Shown here: in pieces, positions 14,982 to 22,229 of the stretch | Layout: every line of letters begins with the position of its first letter | How positions within the stretch are numbered: the first letter of the stretch is position 1 | From: a virus | DNA: 22,229 nucleotides | IMG/VR virus record: IMGVR_UViG_3300027851_000136 | Location: 1 to 22,229 of that record | Reading direction: 5' to 3' (one strand) | The notes under the pieces: generated by a model | Database searches by the model: none | The model's input: the letters and a program-made list of their open reading frames with translations, nothing else | Told to the model about the DNA's origin: nothing | Made by a program: the position numbers and the translations under genes

Positions 14982-16115
14982 CTAGATGCCGGTGTAACGC
15001 ACGACGTTGTACGGGCGCTTGACCAGCACGCCGGCTGTGGCGTTGGAATAGTCTTCCACGTACGCCTTGGCCTGTTGATCCACGCCCACCAGCATGAAGC
15101 GCGAGGGCACAATCTGTACCATCGTCTGCCCGCCGTCGTCGGATCCGTTGTCCGGGCCGCTGTCGGCGTACATGTAGAAGACGTTTGCCCCGCCGTTCGC
15201 ACCGTTGAGTTCCGGAGCCGACACGACCCGAACGTTCGGGTAGGTGCCGCGCAGCCAGTCGCGAACAGAGTTGCCGAAGTCGGAAGTCACCGACAGGTAA
15301 TCGACGCGGTTGGACGCGACCGCCAGGGTGATCGGCGTGGTGTTCGGGTCGATCGTGTCGCCGGACTGGGTACGCAGCGCGGCCAGGGCGGTGCGAAGCT
15401 GCGCGGTGATCACAAGGAAGGTGGCCGTAGTCCACGCAGCGCCGGTGACGGCGACATAGTTGGGCAGCGACGGGTCGTTCAAGAAACCGTACGTGCGGTT
15501 GTTCGCGGCGTTGTAACCGTAGAACCCGACGCGGTTACGCTGAATGTCCAGAGCGAGCGCAGCGGCCGAACGCTTCGAAGCGCCGGACGACATGTTGATT
15601 TTGGCGGCGCGGGCTTCCTCGAGCTTGCCGACGCGCAGGCCCTCTTCGAACCGCACGATGGTGCGGCGCTCGAAACCGTAGTTCCACGACGCCAGCGGCA
15701 CGTTGTTGTAGTCGCCGTACGGAATGGCCAGGCCCGTCAGTTCCATGGACCCCTGAATGACCTCCTCGTCGGCCCAGTCGCCCGCCGTGACGTTGCCGAC
15801 CAGCTCATCGATCTTGCGCGCCGTGGTGACGCTGCGAACGAAGCCCGGAAGGAACTTCTGGAGGAACTGGATCGGCGCGCCGACGTTCCCGGCGTAAACG
15901 GTCGGGTTGAGGTCGGGCGCGGCGTCCATTGCGCCGGCCGCAACAGCCATGCGTGACAGGTTGTCGACGACGTTGCGATGATCCGCGCCGAAGTGAACGC
16001 CCAGCAGCGCCAGACCGGCGATGATGGTCTGATCGATTTGATCAGCGCCCAGCGACAGCGGGCCGCGCTTCATGATGGTGGCGCCGTCGAACGCGCTGTG
16101 AACCTTGGAAGACAT
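14982..16115 (-). CDS. Major capsid protein (DUF2184)
   Basis: This 377-residue protein matches the DUF2184 group of HK97-fold capsid proteins. Typical features are the segment FLQKFLPGFVRSVTTARKIDELVGNVTAGDWADEEVIQGSMELTG, a Tyr/Asn/Arg-rich stretch (IPYGDYNNVPLASWNYGFERRTIVRFEEGLRVGKLEE), and a C-terminal domain with VPSRFMLVGVDQQAKAYVEDYSNATAGVLVKRPYNVVRYTGI. It lies after the cement gene and 23 bases separate the two. A hairpin terminator follows the gene, consistent with high expression. The protein has no obvious cleaved scaffold domain, in line with a separate scaffold in the DUF2213 gene. Confidence 0.92.
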   Translation of the reverse strand: MSSKVHSAFDGATIMKRGPLSLGADQIDQTIIAGLALLGVHFGADHRNVVDNLSRMAVAAGAMDAAPDLNPTVYAGNVGAPIQFLQKFLPGFVRSVTTARKIDELVGNVTAGDWADEEVIQGSMELTGLAIPYGDYNNVPLASWNYGFERRTIVRFEEGLRVGKLEEARAAKINMSSGASKRSAAALALDIQRNRVGFYGYNAANNRTYGFLNDPSLPNYVAVTGAAWTTATFLVITAQLRTALAALRTQSGDTIDPNTTPITLAVASNRVDYLSVTSDFGNSVRDWLRGTYPNVRVVSAPELNGANGGANVFYMYADSGPDNGSDDGGQTMVQIVPSRFMLVGVDQQAKAYVEDYSNATAGVLVKRPYNVVRYTGI

Positions 16116-16138
16116 TTTGGTCAGGTCTTTCTGCTGAG

Positions 16139-16720
16139 TTAGACGCCGGGTTCGCCCTGCGGCCCTTGCGGACCCGCGCGACCCAGAGAAATGACCGCGA
16201 GCGAAGCGCCCGCGTTGTCGAAGCGCTCGACCGTGCCGATGGGCGTGGTGTTCGCGCCGACCGGAGCCGCCGCGCCTGGCGCTGTGGTCACGAGGGTGCC
16301 GTCAGCGGTCAGGAAATACACCGTGTCGCCCGGCTCGCTGCTGGCGGGCAGGTCCACGATGATGCCGGCGGTTTCCTGCACGCACTCGACCATGCTGTAG
16401 TTGGGCACGGCCAGCGTCGAAGCGAGGGTGCCGCCAACGGTCGTGCCGGTGCCCGGATAAACCTTCGGGTTGCCGATGATGCCCATGAAGCGACCGGAGC
16501 CGCCCGCCGCCACGACCATGTTGGCCGGGTTGACCGCATCGCCGTTGGCGGTCGGGGATCCGGTGCCGCCCGACGTCCAAGTGACCGCGCGGCCCATGAC
16601 GTTGTTGGCGGCGCTGCCCGAAACGATGCGCGCGGGTTGCGAGCGCAGCGGGCCTTCAAGGGCCAGTTCGCCGACAACGCCGAAGCCGAGATACGGCGAG
16701 ACGGTGGATTGGAAGGCCAT
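16139..16720 (-). CDS. Capsid cement/decoration protein with collagen-like tail
   Basis: This 193-residue beta-rich protein lies directly before the major capsid gene and resembles the structural cement protein group of phage heads (start MAFQSTVSPYLGFGVVGEL, then FMGIIGNPKVYPGTGTT and ETAGIIVDLPASSEPGDTVYFL). Such proteins bind on the capsid surface at symmetry axes and stabilise it. The last 14 residues are GRAGPQGPQGEPGV, four Gly-X-Y triplets plus a fifth Gly, a collagen-like pattern. With so few triplets the tail alone would not make a stable triple helix, but it could help a trimer or form a surface tag. The start ATG is one base after the protease stop region. Confidence 0.82.
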   Translation of the reverse strand: MAFQSTVSPYLGFGVVGELALEGPLRSQPARIVSGSAANNVMGRAVTWTSGGTGSPTANGDAVNPANMVVAAGGSGRFMGIIGNPKVYPGTGTTVGGTLASTLAVPNYSMVECVQETAGIIVDLPASSEPGDTVYFLTADGTLVTTAPGAAAPVGANTTPIGTVERFDNAGASLAVISLGRAGPQGPQGEPGV

Positions 16721-16721
16721 T

Positions 16722-17825
16722 TTATGCGTCTCCGTTGATGTATTTGTCGATGACGCTGCCCTGGGCGGGCGCGGCGTCCATGGCGACCGGGGCGGGCACA
16801 GGCTTGGCGCGCAGGAAGCCGTCGAGCGTCGCGCGCTGCGCGGCTTCCGGCACGTCCTTGATGCCCAGCTTGTCCAGACCGTACGCGACGACCTGCGCGG
16901 CGTTCATGGTGGCGTGGGCCGCGTCGAAGGCCCCGACGTGCGGCGTGAGGCGCTTGATCAGGTCGGCTTTGTCAGCCGCGTCGTGCGCAGCGTCGGCTGC
17001 GTCAACGGTCGGCTTCATGGCCGCGATCTGGGCCTTAAGCGGAGCGGTCGCGGCGTCAATGGCGGCGGCCAGCGCGGCCTTGTCCATGGCGCCCTTGTCC
17101 TCTTCCTTGTCTTCGCCCTCTTCCTCTTCGTCTTCCTTGGCCTTGACGGCTTCGGCGAGGGCGGCGGGCATGGCGTCCGCGACAGCTTTGGTCACGGTGT
17201 CGGGCAGACCGGCCAGGGCCGTGGCGACAGCGGCGTCAATGGCGGCGAGGGTGTCTTTGTCCAGCACGGGCTGCAGCTCCTGCGCGTCCACGTGGTCGTA
17301 CGTGAACCTGTGATCCAAAACGGCGACTTCGGGGCCCATTCGCCCCTGCTTCACCACTGCAACATGATTACCACGCATTTTCCGTTGCACAACGTCATAT
17401 TTTACGCCGTTGTGCTCGCCGGGCGAAAAATCGTACTCGCAGCGATAGCCGCACGACAGTTCTTTCTTGCCGCTGTTGATCTGCCGCGCCAGGGCTTCCG
17501 AAAAAATCTTGATGTTGCTGTACAGCGTGCCGTCGTCGAATACGACGTCATCGCCGGTCACACCGCCCACGCCCTTGCGCTCCACAGGCGTCAAGCCCGC
17601 GTCGATCGACCCGAGCATTTCGTGATCATCAATAATCGGAACGGTGCGGAACGACGCGAGGCATTCCGGATCCGCGAGCTCTTCGGCCGGGCGGTACACC
17701 TGGTACACGCGGTCGGGTTCGTCGGCGCCGATGCTCGAGCCGAGATATGGGAACACGCCGACTTTCGACAGCGGGTTGCGCTTTACGACGAACCATCCAT
17801 TCTGATCGTAAATTCTGGCGCTCAT
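16722..17825 (-). CDS. DUF2213 prohead protease fused to scaffold
   Basis: This 367-residue protein begins with a DUF2213 domain (residues 1 to about 180). Family motifs visible are IDDHEM near residue 68, KELSCGY with Ser124, and GNHVAVV with His154; Ser124 and His154 are the likely catalytic pair by comparison with prohead proteases. Residues 185-300 are Ala-rich helices broken by a very acidic segment (about 228-245, mostly Glu, Asp and Lys), which is typical of a scaffold. The C-terminal 60 residues form a further helix-rich part. It would direct capsid assembly and then be degraded in the maturing prohead. The ATG overlaps the stop of the endonuclease gene (ATGA). Confidence 0.87.
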   Translation of the reverse strand: MSARIYDQNGWFVVKRNPLSKVGVFPYLGSSIGADEPDRVYQVYRPAEELADPECLASFRTVPIIDDHEMLGSIDAGLTPVERKGVGGVTGDDVVFDDGTLYSNIKIFSEALARQINSGKKELSCGYRCEYDFSPGEHNGVKYDVVQRKMRGNHVAVVKQGRMGPEVAVLDHRFTYDHVDAQELQPVLDKDTLAAIDAAVATALAGLPDTVTKAVADAMPAALAEAVKAKEDEEEEGEDKEEDKGAMDKAALAAAIDAATAPLKAQIAAMKPTVDAADAAHDAADKADLIKRLTPHVGAFDAAHATMNAAQVVAYGLDKLGIKDVPEAAQRATLDGFLRAKPVPAPVAMDAAPAQGSVIDKYINGDA

Positions 17826-18430
17826 GGTTCCAATCTCTTACCCGCGATCAGCGCCAAACGCGCCGCGCGCATCTTCATCCGTGTTTCTTTTGATCGTGGG
17901 CGTGCGCTACTGGCCGCACCGATGCGAGACTTAGTCTCTTCTGTATGACGGAAGCCTGTAGCTCGCAAGGACAGGTTTCGTCGATATTCTTCCGACCGTA
18001 CCGACCCGGCGGCATTTTTGTTGCCGCGCAACGTCGCGGCTATCTTATCCCGCGTCTCCTGCGTGACCACGCGGCCCGTTTTGTGGGCGTTGATTTTCGC
18101 GCAGTGTTCAGGCGTATACTTGCGCCCCAGTTGGGTTTGCGCCCCGCCGCACCCGATATTCCAACCGATGTTTTCTGCCGGGCGCAGCCGTTGTTCCAGG
18201 TCGAGACAATACGCCGGGTCGCCCACGCACAGCACGCCAAAAACGAGGTTTTCGGGCTTGTATCTGCGGATGGCGTCTTGAAGACGACGGCACGTGTTGG
18301 CACCCTTTTGGGCCTCGCGAACGTGTCGTTTCCACCGATACGCGGGCTTTCCGCTGGTGAAACCGACATAGCCTTGCGTGCGGCAATCGGTGTGTTCGGA
18401 ATGACGGATCCAATAAACGCTCGCCGTCAT
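17822..18430 (-). CDS. GIY-YIG endonuclease with NUMOD3-like repeats
   Basis: This 202-residue protein is a probable free-standing homing endonuclease. The GIY-YIG core has VYW at residues 5-7, YVG at 21-23, Arg32 (RWKRHVREA) and Glu79 in the LDLEQRLRP segment, followed by NIGWN, an order found in Seg-type enzymes. From residue 101 on there are four or five short basic units of the form [19 protein letters not shown] or [15 protein letters not shown], which resemble NUMOD3 DNA-binding motifs. The ATG at 18430 overlaps the MuF stop and its own stop overlaps the protease ATG, both as ATGA. Such genes spread by cutting relatives that lack them. Whether it is active cannot be told from sequence. 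Confidence 0.87.
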   Translation of the reverse strand: MTASVYWIRHSEHTDCRTQGYVGFTSGKPAYRWKRHVREAQKGANTCRRLQDAIRRYKPENLVFGVLCVGDPAYCLDLEQRLRPAENIGWNIGCGGAQTQLGRKYTPEHCAKINAHKTGRVVTQETRDKIAATLRGNKNAAGSVRSEEYRRNLSLRATGFRHTEETKSRIGAASSARPRSKETRMKMRAARLALIAGKRLEP

Positions 18431-19296
18431 TGATCTTCGCCAAACTCCAGCACGGGGCGCATGACGCACCGGCAGTTGATCAACTGACCAGGCAGACCCC
18501 GTTCTTTCGTCTTGTCGTCAATGATGGGCGGGTCGTCAAGGCTGTAGATATTGCCGCTCATTTCGACGTGCAGTTTGCGCGGCTCTTTACCGCCGGAGCT
18601 GTGCAGCCATTCGAACTTGCGGATGCCCAGCCCTTTCATGCGCGCGGCATTGAGGTTGGACGTAGCCTTGGACGTCTGGTCGCGGGCGATCAGTTCCGCG
18701 CGCTTCGTGGTCACGACGCCGATATGCTCGATCGCCGCCAGGACGCCGGCCGACCCGTCGCCGCGCTGAATATTGCGCATCACTTCGCCCTGTATTTTCA
18801 AAAAATACTGGTCGGGAATGGACCGAATAAGCGCGACGTTTTCGACGATGCCCGCTTTGGTAATCTCAATCGCGGCCTTGGGGATTGTCCGCGTGGACAG
18901 CGACACGCCGCCCGACATTTCCTTAAGCGATTGGTGCAGTGACGCACTGGACGCGGCGTCAACCTGGGCCTGCATGCGTTCGGCGAGCGGGCGCGATTGG
19001 CGCGAGAAAGCCGCCATGAACCGCTTGCGCAGGGCGTCCGTCAGGATCCGCGCTTGCGAAGCGTACGACGGCGCGTCCTGCGCGATGGCGTCGGTTGCGA
19101 ACTGGCGGTCAAGCCGGCGGAACCCCGTTTCCGTGGCAATGCGCATTTGCCGAACCAGCAGGGTCAGAGCGCGTTGGTATCGGCTCTCGACCGCCGCGCT
19201 GTAGTGCAACGGCGCGCCCTTGAACGTGTGACCCCCGCGCGCTTCGGCGTACGCCTGGCGGCTTTTCGTCAGCGGCGGGCGGGTGTTGCGCGCCAT
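18427..19296 (-). CDS. Mu gpF-like minor head morphogenesis protein
   Basis: This 289-residue protein carries the MuF domain in its C-terminal half: ARDQTSKATSNLNAARMKGLGIRKFEWLHSS, followed by KEPRKLHVEMSGNIYSLDDPP and PGQLINCRCVMRPVLEF. The Cys-Arg-Cys motif and His of LHVEM are conserved in the family. The N-terminal half is helical and basic, suited to binding the portal. The protein is packaged in small copy number and helps head assembly. Some MuF proteins carry a C-terminal toxin, but this one ends right after the domain. The ATG overlaps the portal stop by one base. Confidence 0.88.
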   Translation of the reverse strand: MARNTRPPLTKSRQAYAEARGGHTFKGAPLHYSAAVESRYQRALTLLVRQMRIATETGFRRLDRQFATDAIAQDAPSYASQARILTDALRKRFMAAFSRQSRPLAERMQAQVDAASSASLHQSLKEMSGGVSLSTRTIPKAAIEITKAGIVENVALIRSIPDQYFLKIQGEVMRNIQRGDGSAGVLAAIEHIGVVTTKRAELIARDQTSKATSNLNAARMKGLGIRKFEWLHSSGGKEPRKLHVEMSGNIYSLDDPPIIDDKTKERGLPGQLINCRCVMRPVLEFGEDQ

Positions 19297-21251
19297 CAGT
19301 CGTCCAGCGCCTCAAAAACCTCCGGCCCGAACACCAGCTTGCCGCGGTACGGCTCGACTTTCGCCAAATCGACGTTGCCCAGTTCGTACGTAATGGTCAC
19401 GTGGGGTTGGTATCCCGCGTGGTCCCACGACGCCCCGCGCTCGCGCATTTGCTCGTGGCGATAGGCCAGGGCCGACGAGTTGAACAGCAGGACGATGGCG
19501 CCCTTGTCGCCCAGCGGCTCCACAAGGCGCGCGCCGCCCGGCTCGATCGTCAGGTTGCCGTTCTGGTCGCTCGACCAGTTGTCGCCCATGACCATCCAGT
19601 CAACGGGCGCGCGGCTGTAGGTCACGGTCACGTGCATGTCGTCGGCGGGCGTCGTCACCTTGAAGCCCTGCGCCTTGGCCCATTTGATCAGCTCGCGGGC
19701 GTTGACCAGCTTGCGGCACACATAGAGCGGACGGGGCGCGGCGTCCGCCGTTTCCTGCTGCTGCGCTTCGGCCAATGCGAGGGCTTCCGCTTCCTCTTGC
19801 TCGACGTCTTCCGGCGACACGTCGGGCAGGTCGGTGTAATCGCCGCCCTTGTCGCCCTGCAGCCGGGCGCGCACGTCCATGCCATCGATCGCGCCGGCGT
19901 TGACCAAAACGGCGTCGCGTTCCGCCTTGATCTTTTCGATTTCGGCGTATTCCTTGGCGGACGGGGTGTCCAGCGGGTTCCAGTCCGCGGTCACGTCCAG
20001 CGACCCCGGGGCCTTCCCGTACTTCGGCTCAATCTCCGAACGGGTCAACAGCATCAGGTGACGCTCCAGCAGCGGGTCCAGGTCGTTCGCCTGGATACTT
20101 TCGAGCGTCTGCTGATAGTTTTCCGCGTCGCCTTCGCCCGTAGCGTCGAAGCCCTTGGGCGGCGTGCCCATGAGTTTGGTTACGGGCATGTCGGCAATCG
20201 CCGCGACGATCATGTACTGCGACGCAATGACGTTATCGAGGTCCGCCAGCGACGTCTCCAACTGCGCCACGGTGTCTTCGCTGTCCACCATGTTGACGCC
20301 AAAGTTGTCGCGCATCTCCGTCATGTTCTGCAGGTGCGTGACGGTGCCTTCCTGGTTGGCCAGCTTTTCCGCCAGGTCGGTATTCCACGTCAGCAGACGC
20401 TTCGACATGGCGAGCATCGGCGCTTCGTTGGCGGTGCGCTCCGCAGCGTACACGCGTTCCATGATGCGTTGCGGCAGCGGCACGCCGCCATAGCGGTACG
20501 ACGGTTTCAGAACGTCCGCGACGGGATAGGGGACGCACACGACCAGATGCGACCGATGGTACAGTCGGCCGTTGACTTGCCACCATGTCGGGTCATAGAA
20601 CCCCGGGTTCGCTGGGTCGCTCGCGGCCGCAGCGTCCAAAATCGGCGTGCACCAGTAAGGATCAACCTGCGTCATGCCACGGTAGCTGCCCGGCGTCACG
20701 CCATCCGGATTGAACGGCAGTTCGTAGTACTTCGGGTCCGTGCTCTCGATAAGCGGGATCCACACGCGCACGCCGAACAGACGCGCACGCTGGACAAACT
20801 CTTGCATCTGGGCGTTGAGGCCCATGCGCTTGTTGGCTTTGTGCAGGTCTTTGATCGCGTCGGCCTGTTGGCTTTCGTCCAGACCGTCGATCGTCATGCT
20901 GAAACCGTGGCGCACCGCGTCCCGCGCGGGCGTCGTGCACGCTTTGTCCACGAGCCAATGCTGCGCGACGAACGCCGAGAACTGATACCCAAGAAACCCT
21001 TGCGCCGCGTACCACGCGAAAAGCGCCTCCGGGGCCTGCCCGGCCGTGTCGCCCCATGCGCCCAAAGCCCCCGCCCCACACATAGCGTCCTGACCCGCCC
21101 CTGTGACCACGGGAGCGGCACGACGCACGCCTTCGATGGCGCGAGCGATGACCGCCTTGCGCTGGTCGGGCATCATGCGGTCCGTCGACAGCACGCGCTC
21201 GCGCGGTGCGAGGGCCGAGGCGGCGGGCTTGGGCGACCAGGGCCAACGCAT
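19296..21251 (-). CDS. Portal protein (DUF1073) fused to Acb1-like phosphodiesterase
   Basis: This 651-residue protein has two parts. Residues 1 to about 480 form a DUF1073-type portal: EALFAWYAAQGFLGYQFSAFVAQHWLVDKAC near residue 80, a PYWCTPILD stretch at about 198, and MPVTKLMGTPPKGFDATGEGDAENYQQTLE at 355-385. The portal ring is the DNA gate of the head. Residues 481-507 are an acidic, Gln/Ala-rich linker. Residues 508-651 look like an Acb1-type 2H phosphodiesterase, with HVT at 540-542 and HVT at 617-619, Tyr510 and a C-terminal FGPEVFE with Glu644. Acb1 cleaves the cyclic oligonucleotide signals of CBASS immunity. Activity of this copy is inference. The stop overlaps the MuF start. Confidence 0.88.
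   Translation of the reverse strand: MRWPWSPKPAASALAPRERVLSTDRMMPDQRKAVIARAIEGVRRAAPVVTGAGQDAMCGAGALGAWGDTAGQAPEALFAWYAAQGFLGYQFSAFVAQHWLVDKACTTPARDAVRHGFSMTIDGLDESQQADAIKDLHKANKRMGLNAQMQEFVQRARLFGVRVWIPLIESTDPKYYELPFNPDGVTPGSYRGMTQVDPYWCTPILDAAAASDPANPGFYDPTWWQVNGRLYHRSHLVVCVPYPVADVLKPSYRYGGVPLPQRIMERVYAAERTANEAPMLAMSKRLLTWNTDLAEKLANQEGTVTHLQNMTEMRDNFGVNMVDSEDTVAQLETSLADLDNVIASQYMIVAAIADMPVTKLMGTPPKGFDATGEGDAENYQQTLESIQANDLDPLLERHLMLLTRSEIEPKYGKAPGSLDVTADWNPLDTPSAKEYAEIEKIKAERDAVLVNAGAIDGMDVRARLQGDKGGDYTDLPDVSPEDVEQEEAEALALAEAQQQETADAAPRPLYVCRKLVNARELIKWAKAQGFKVTTPADDMHVTVTYSRAPVDWMVMGDNWSSDQNGNLTIEPGGARLVEPLGDKGAIVLLFNSSALAYRHEQMRERGASWDHAGYQPHVTITYELGNVDLAKVEPYRGKLVFGPEVFEALDD
19299..19730 (-). 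other. Acb1-like 2H phosphodiesterase domain of the portal gene
   Basis: This segment encodes portal residues 508-651. Two HxT motifs lie 77 residues apart (HVTVTYS and HVTITYE), as in 2H phosphoesterases, where both His residues act on the phosphate. The opening LYVCRK and the spacings from Tyr510 to His540 and from His617 to Glu644 resemble what I recall of T4 Acb1, where catalytic histidines are near 44 and 113. I cannot align the two here. Confidence 0.75.
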
Positions 21252-22229
21252 CAGACGGCCTTCGTAATGGTCGCGCGGACCGTGCCGCTCGCCAAGTCGA
21301 TTGTCGCGGCGGGTTTGACGCGAACGGTAAGTGTCCCGGATCCCAAATCGATCGGGCCGCCCGTGTGATTGTGCAGCAGCACCGTGACGGTATTCGCGGA
21401 GCTCACATACGCCGTCATCATGAGGGTCTGCAAATCAAGCGAAAACGCCGCTTCTGCCACGTCGCCCAAAACGGCGCCCGTCACAGTGACGGTAGTCGAA
21501 ACGGTGCTGTTGTCGCTGATGCTGGGCGGGTCGTACGTCGCGGATCCGGTCAGGTCGGCGTCTGGGCGGTAGAAATAGTACGACACGGTGCCCGCCGCGC
21601 TAACCCACGCCTCGATCGCAACGCCTTGCGAGGCGAGACTAAACGACGCTTGCGCAAAGTCCCCGAGCGCCGCGCCCGCCAGGGCGACCGTCTGGGTCGG
21701 GCCGCGCTGGCCGGGCGCGAGGGCGGGCGGGTCATACGTCGCGGACGCAACGGTCACGGCGTCCGCCAAGTACCACCGGGTATTGTAGAACGTCAGCTCG
21801 TAAACGCGGTTTAGCTGCAAAACAACGTCACCGCCCGTATTGGTCACGATGGTGGCGTTGTTTTGCAGCGTGAACGCTGCCTCCGGGAGGAGACGAATAG
21901 TCTTGCCCGAATAGGACCCCAAGATACTCGTTATTGTGACCGGCGTCCCTGTCAGGAACGCAAACGTTGTCCCGTTCATATCGAGCGTTGCGGAACCTTG
22001 CCGCGTCACGATTGGCGCTTCGACCGCCGACGACCCAAGGTAGCCGTCAAAGCTAAACAGGCGGCTCGTGTACGGGCCGGAGCACTGGTAATAGGTGTTG
22101 CGCAGATAGACCTGCAGAGCGGCCGCCGTGTCTTCATAGCCGTAGAGCGGCGTCTTGGCCGTGTTGCCCGGGGTCGCCAGCGCCATGGCGACGGGGCCGA
22201 CCGTTTGCGACGTGTTGACGGTGTACGTC
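21251..22229 (-). CDS. Beta-rich phage protein with duplicated domain, 5' partial
   Basis: The frame is open to the window edge. An ATG at 22186 exists but has no ribosome-binding site, so the gene probably begins further upstream and about 325 residues are visible. The first half (YQCSGPYTSRLFSFDGYLG, later GKTIRLLPEAAFTLQNN and NRVYELTFYNTRWYLAD) has the look of the end of a beta-helix or fibre. The second half contains two copies of a domain with ATYDPP, GAxLGDxAxAxFSL and SxAxTV. I recall similar units as C-terminal modules in many phage proteins, with no known role. Its stop overlaps the portal ATG by one base (TGATG). It may be a head or tail decoration protein. Confidence 0.65.
   Translation of the reverse strand, partial: TYTVNTSQTVGPVAMALATPGNTAKTPLYGYEDTAAALQVYLRNTYYQCSGPYTSRLFSFDGYLGSSAVEAPIVTRQGSATLDMNGTTFAFLTGTPVTITSILGSYSGKTIRLLPEAAFTLQNNATIVTNTGGDVVLQLNRVYELTFYNTRWYLADAVTVASATYDPPALAPGQRGPTQTVALAGAALGDFAQASFSLASQGVAIEAWVSAAGTVSYYFYRPDADLTGSATYDPPSISDNSTVSTTVTVTGAVLGDVAEAAFSLDLQTLMMTAYVSSANTVTVLLHNHTGGPIDLGSGTLTVRVKPAATIDLASGTVRATITKAV
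21317..21742 (-). repeat. Tandem duplicated beta-domain in the partial gene
   Basis: Two units of about 65-75 residues follow each other, beginning with ATYDPPAL and ATYDPPSI (near 21742 and 21541). Both share TV-x-L/V-x-GA-x-LGD, FSL, VSxAxTV and a run of hydrophobic strands. Only the second has a full LGSGTLTVRV ending. The units diverge clearly at DNA level, so the duplication is old. Confidence 0.75.

Noticed and set aside
18427-19296. C-terminal toxin domain on the MuF protein
   Set aside because: The protein ends about ten residues after the conserved NCRC segment, leaving no room for a toxin domain.
19401-21368. 655-codon open frame on the + strand opposite the portal gene
   Set aside because: It is antisense to a well-supported portal gene, is very rich in Arg, His and Val with no recognisable domain, and results from the high GC content of third codon positions.

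Overview
The window is the late structural region of a contractile-tailed (myovirus-type) bacteriophage or prophage. The DNA is GC-rich (roughly 60% by eye), almost every base is coding, and neighbouring genes overlap by 1, 4 or 8 bases. The parts list is DUF2213 protease, DUF2184 capsid, DUF3383 sheath, DUF3277 tube and a small gp25/J/DUF2612 baseplate. This resembles the Bcep781/OP2-like phages of Burkholderia and Xanthomonas and the compact Pam3-type tail, so a proteobacterial host is likely. That placement is inference from gene content; no database search was possible.

Two genes lie on the + strand (3-1003): the end of a protein built on a 27-bp tandem repeat, and a short DnaN-like sliding clamp that suggests the edge of a replication module. 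All other genes lie on the - strand and run from high to low coordinates. In transcription order they are: a 5'-truncated beta-rich protein (22229-21251); a portal carrying a C-terminal Acb1-type 2H phosphodiesterase domain (21251-19296); a MuF-like minor head protein; a free-standing GIY-YIG endonuclease; a DUF2213 protease/scaffold; a cement protein with a collagen-like tail; and the major capsid protein (16115-14982). A hairpin terminator or attenuator follows the capsid gene. Neck and connector genes follow (14908-12677), then sheath, tube, tail-assembly chaperones with a strong candidate -1 frameshift site, a tape measure of 579 residues, Dit-like protein, plug, hub, spike, gp25-like wedge, baseplate J, DUF2612 protein and tail fibre (12672-2208). 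A small coiled-coil protein and three membrane proteins that look like part of a lysis cassette (2195-972) complete the run.

The two transcription units converge and overlap tail-to-tail at 972-1003. No terminase, endolysin, integrase, tRNA or CRISPR array was seen; terminase and endolysin are expected outside the window.

The most interesting features are the portal-Acb1 fusion, which joins a virion protein to an enzyme family that destroys CBASS immune signals; the endonuclease gene set exactly between two ATGA junctions; the frameshift signal in the tail chaperone; the collagen-like tail on the cement protein; and the repeat protein at the left edge.
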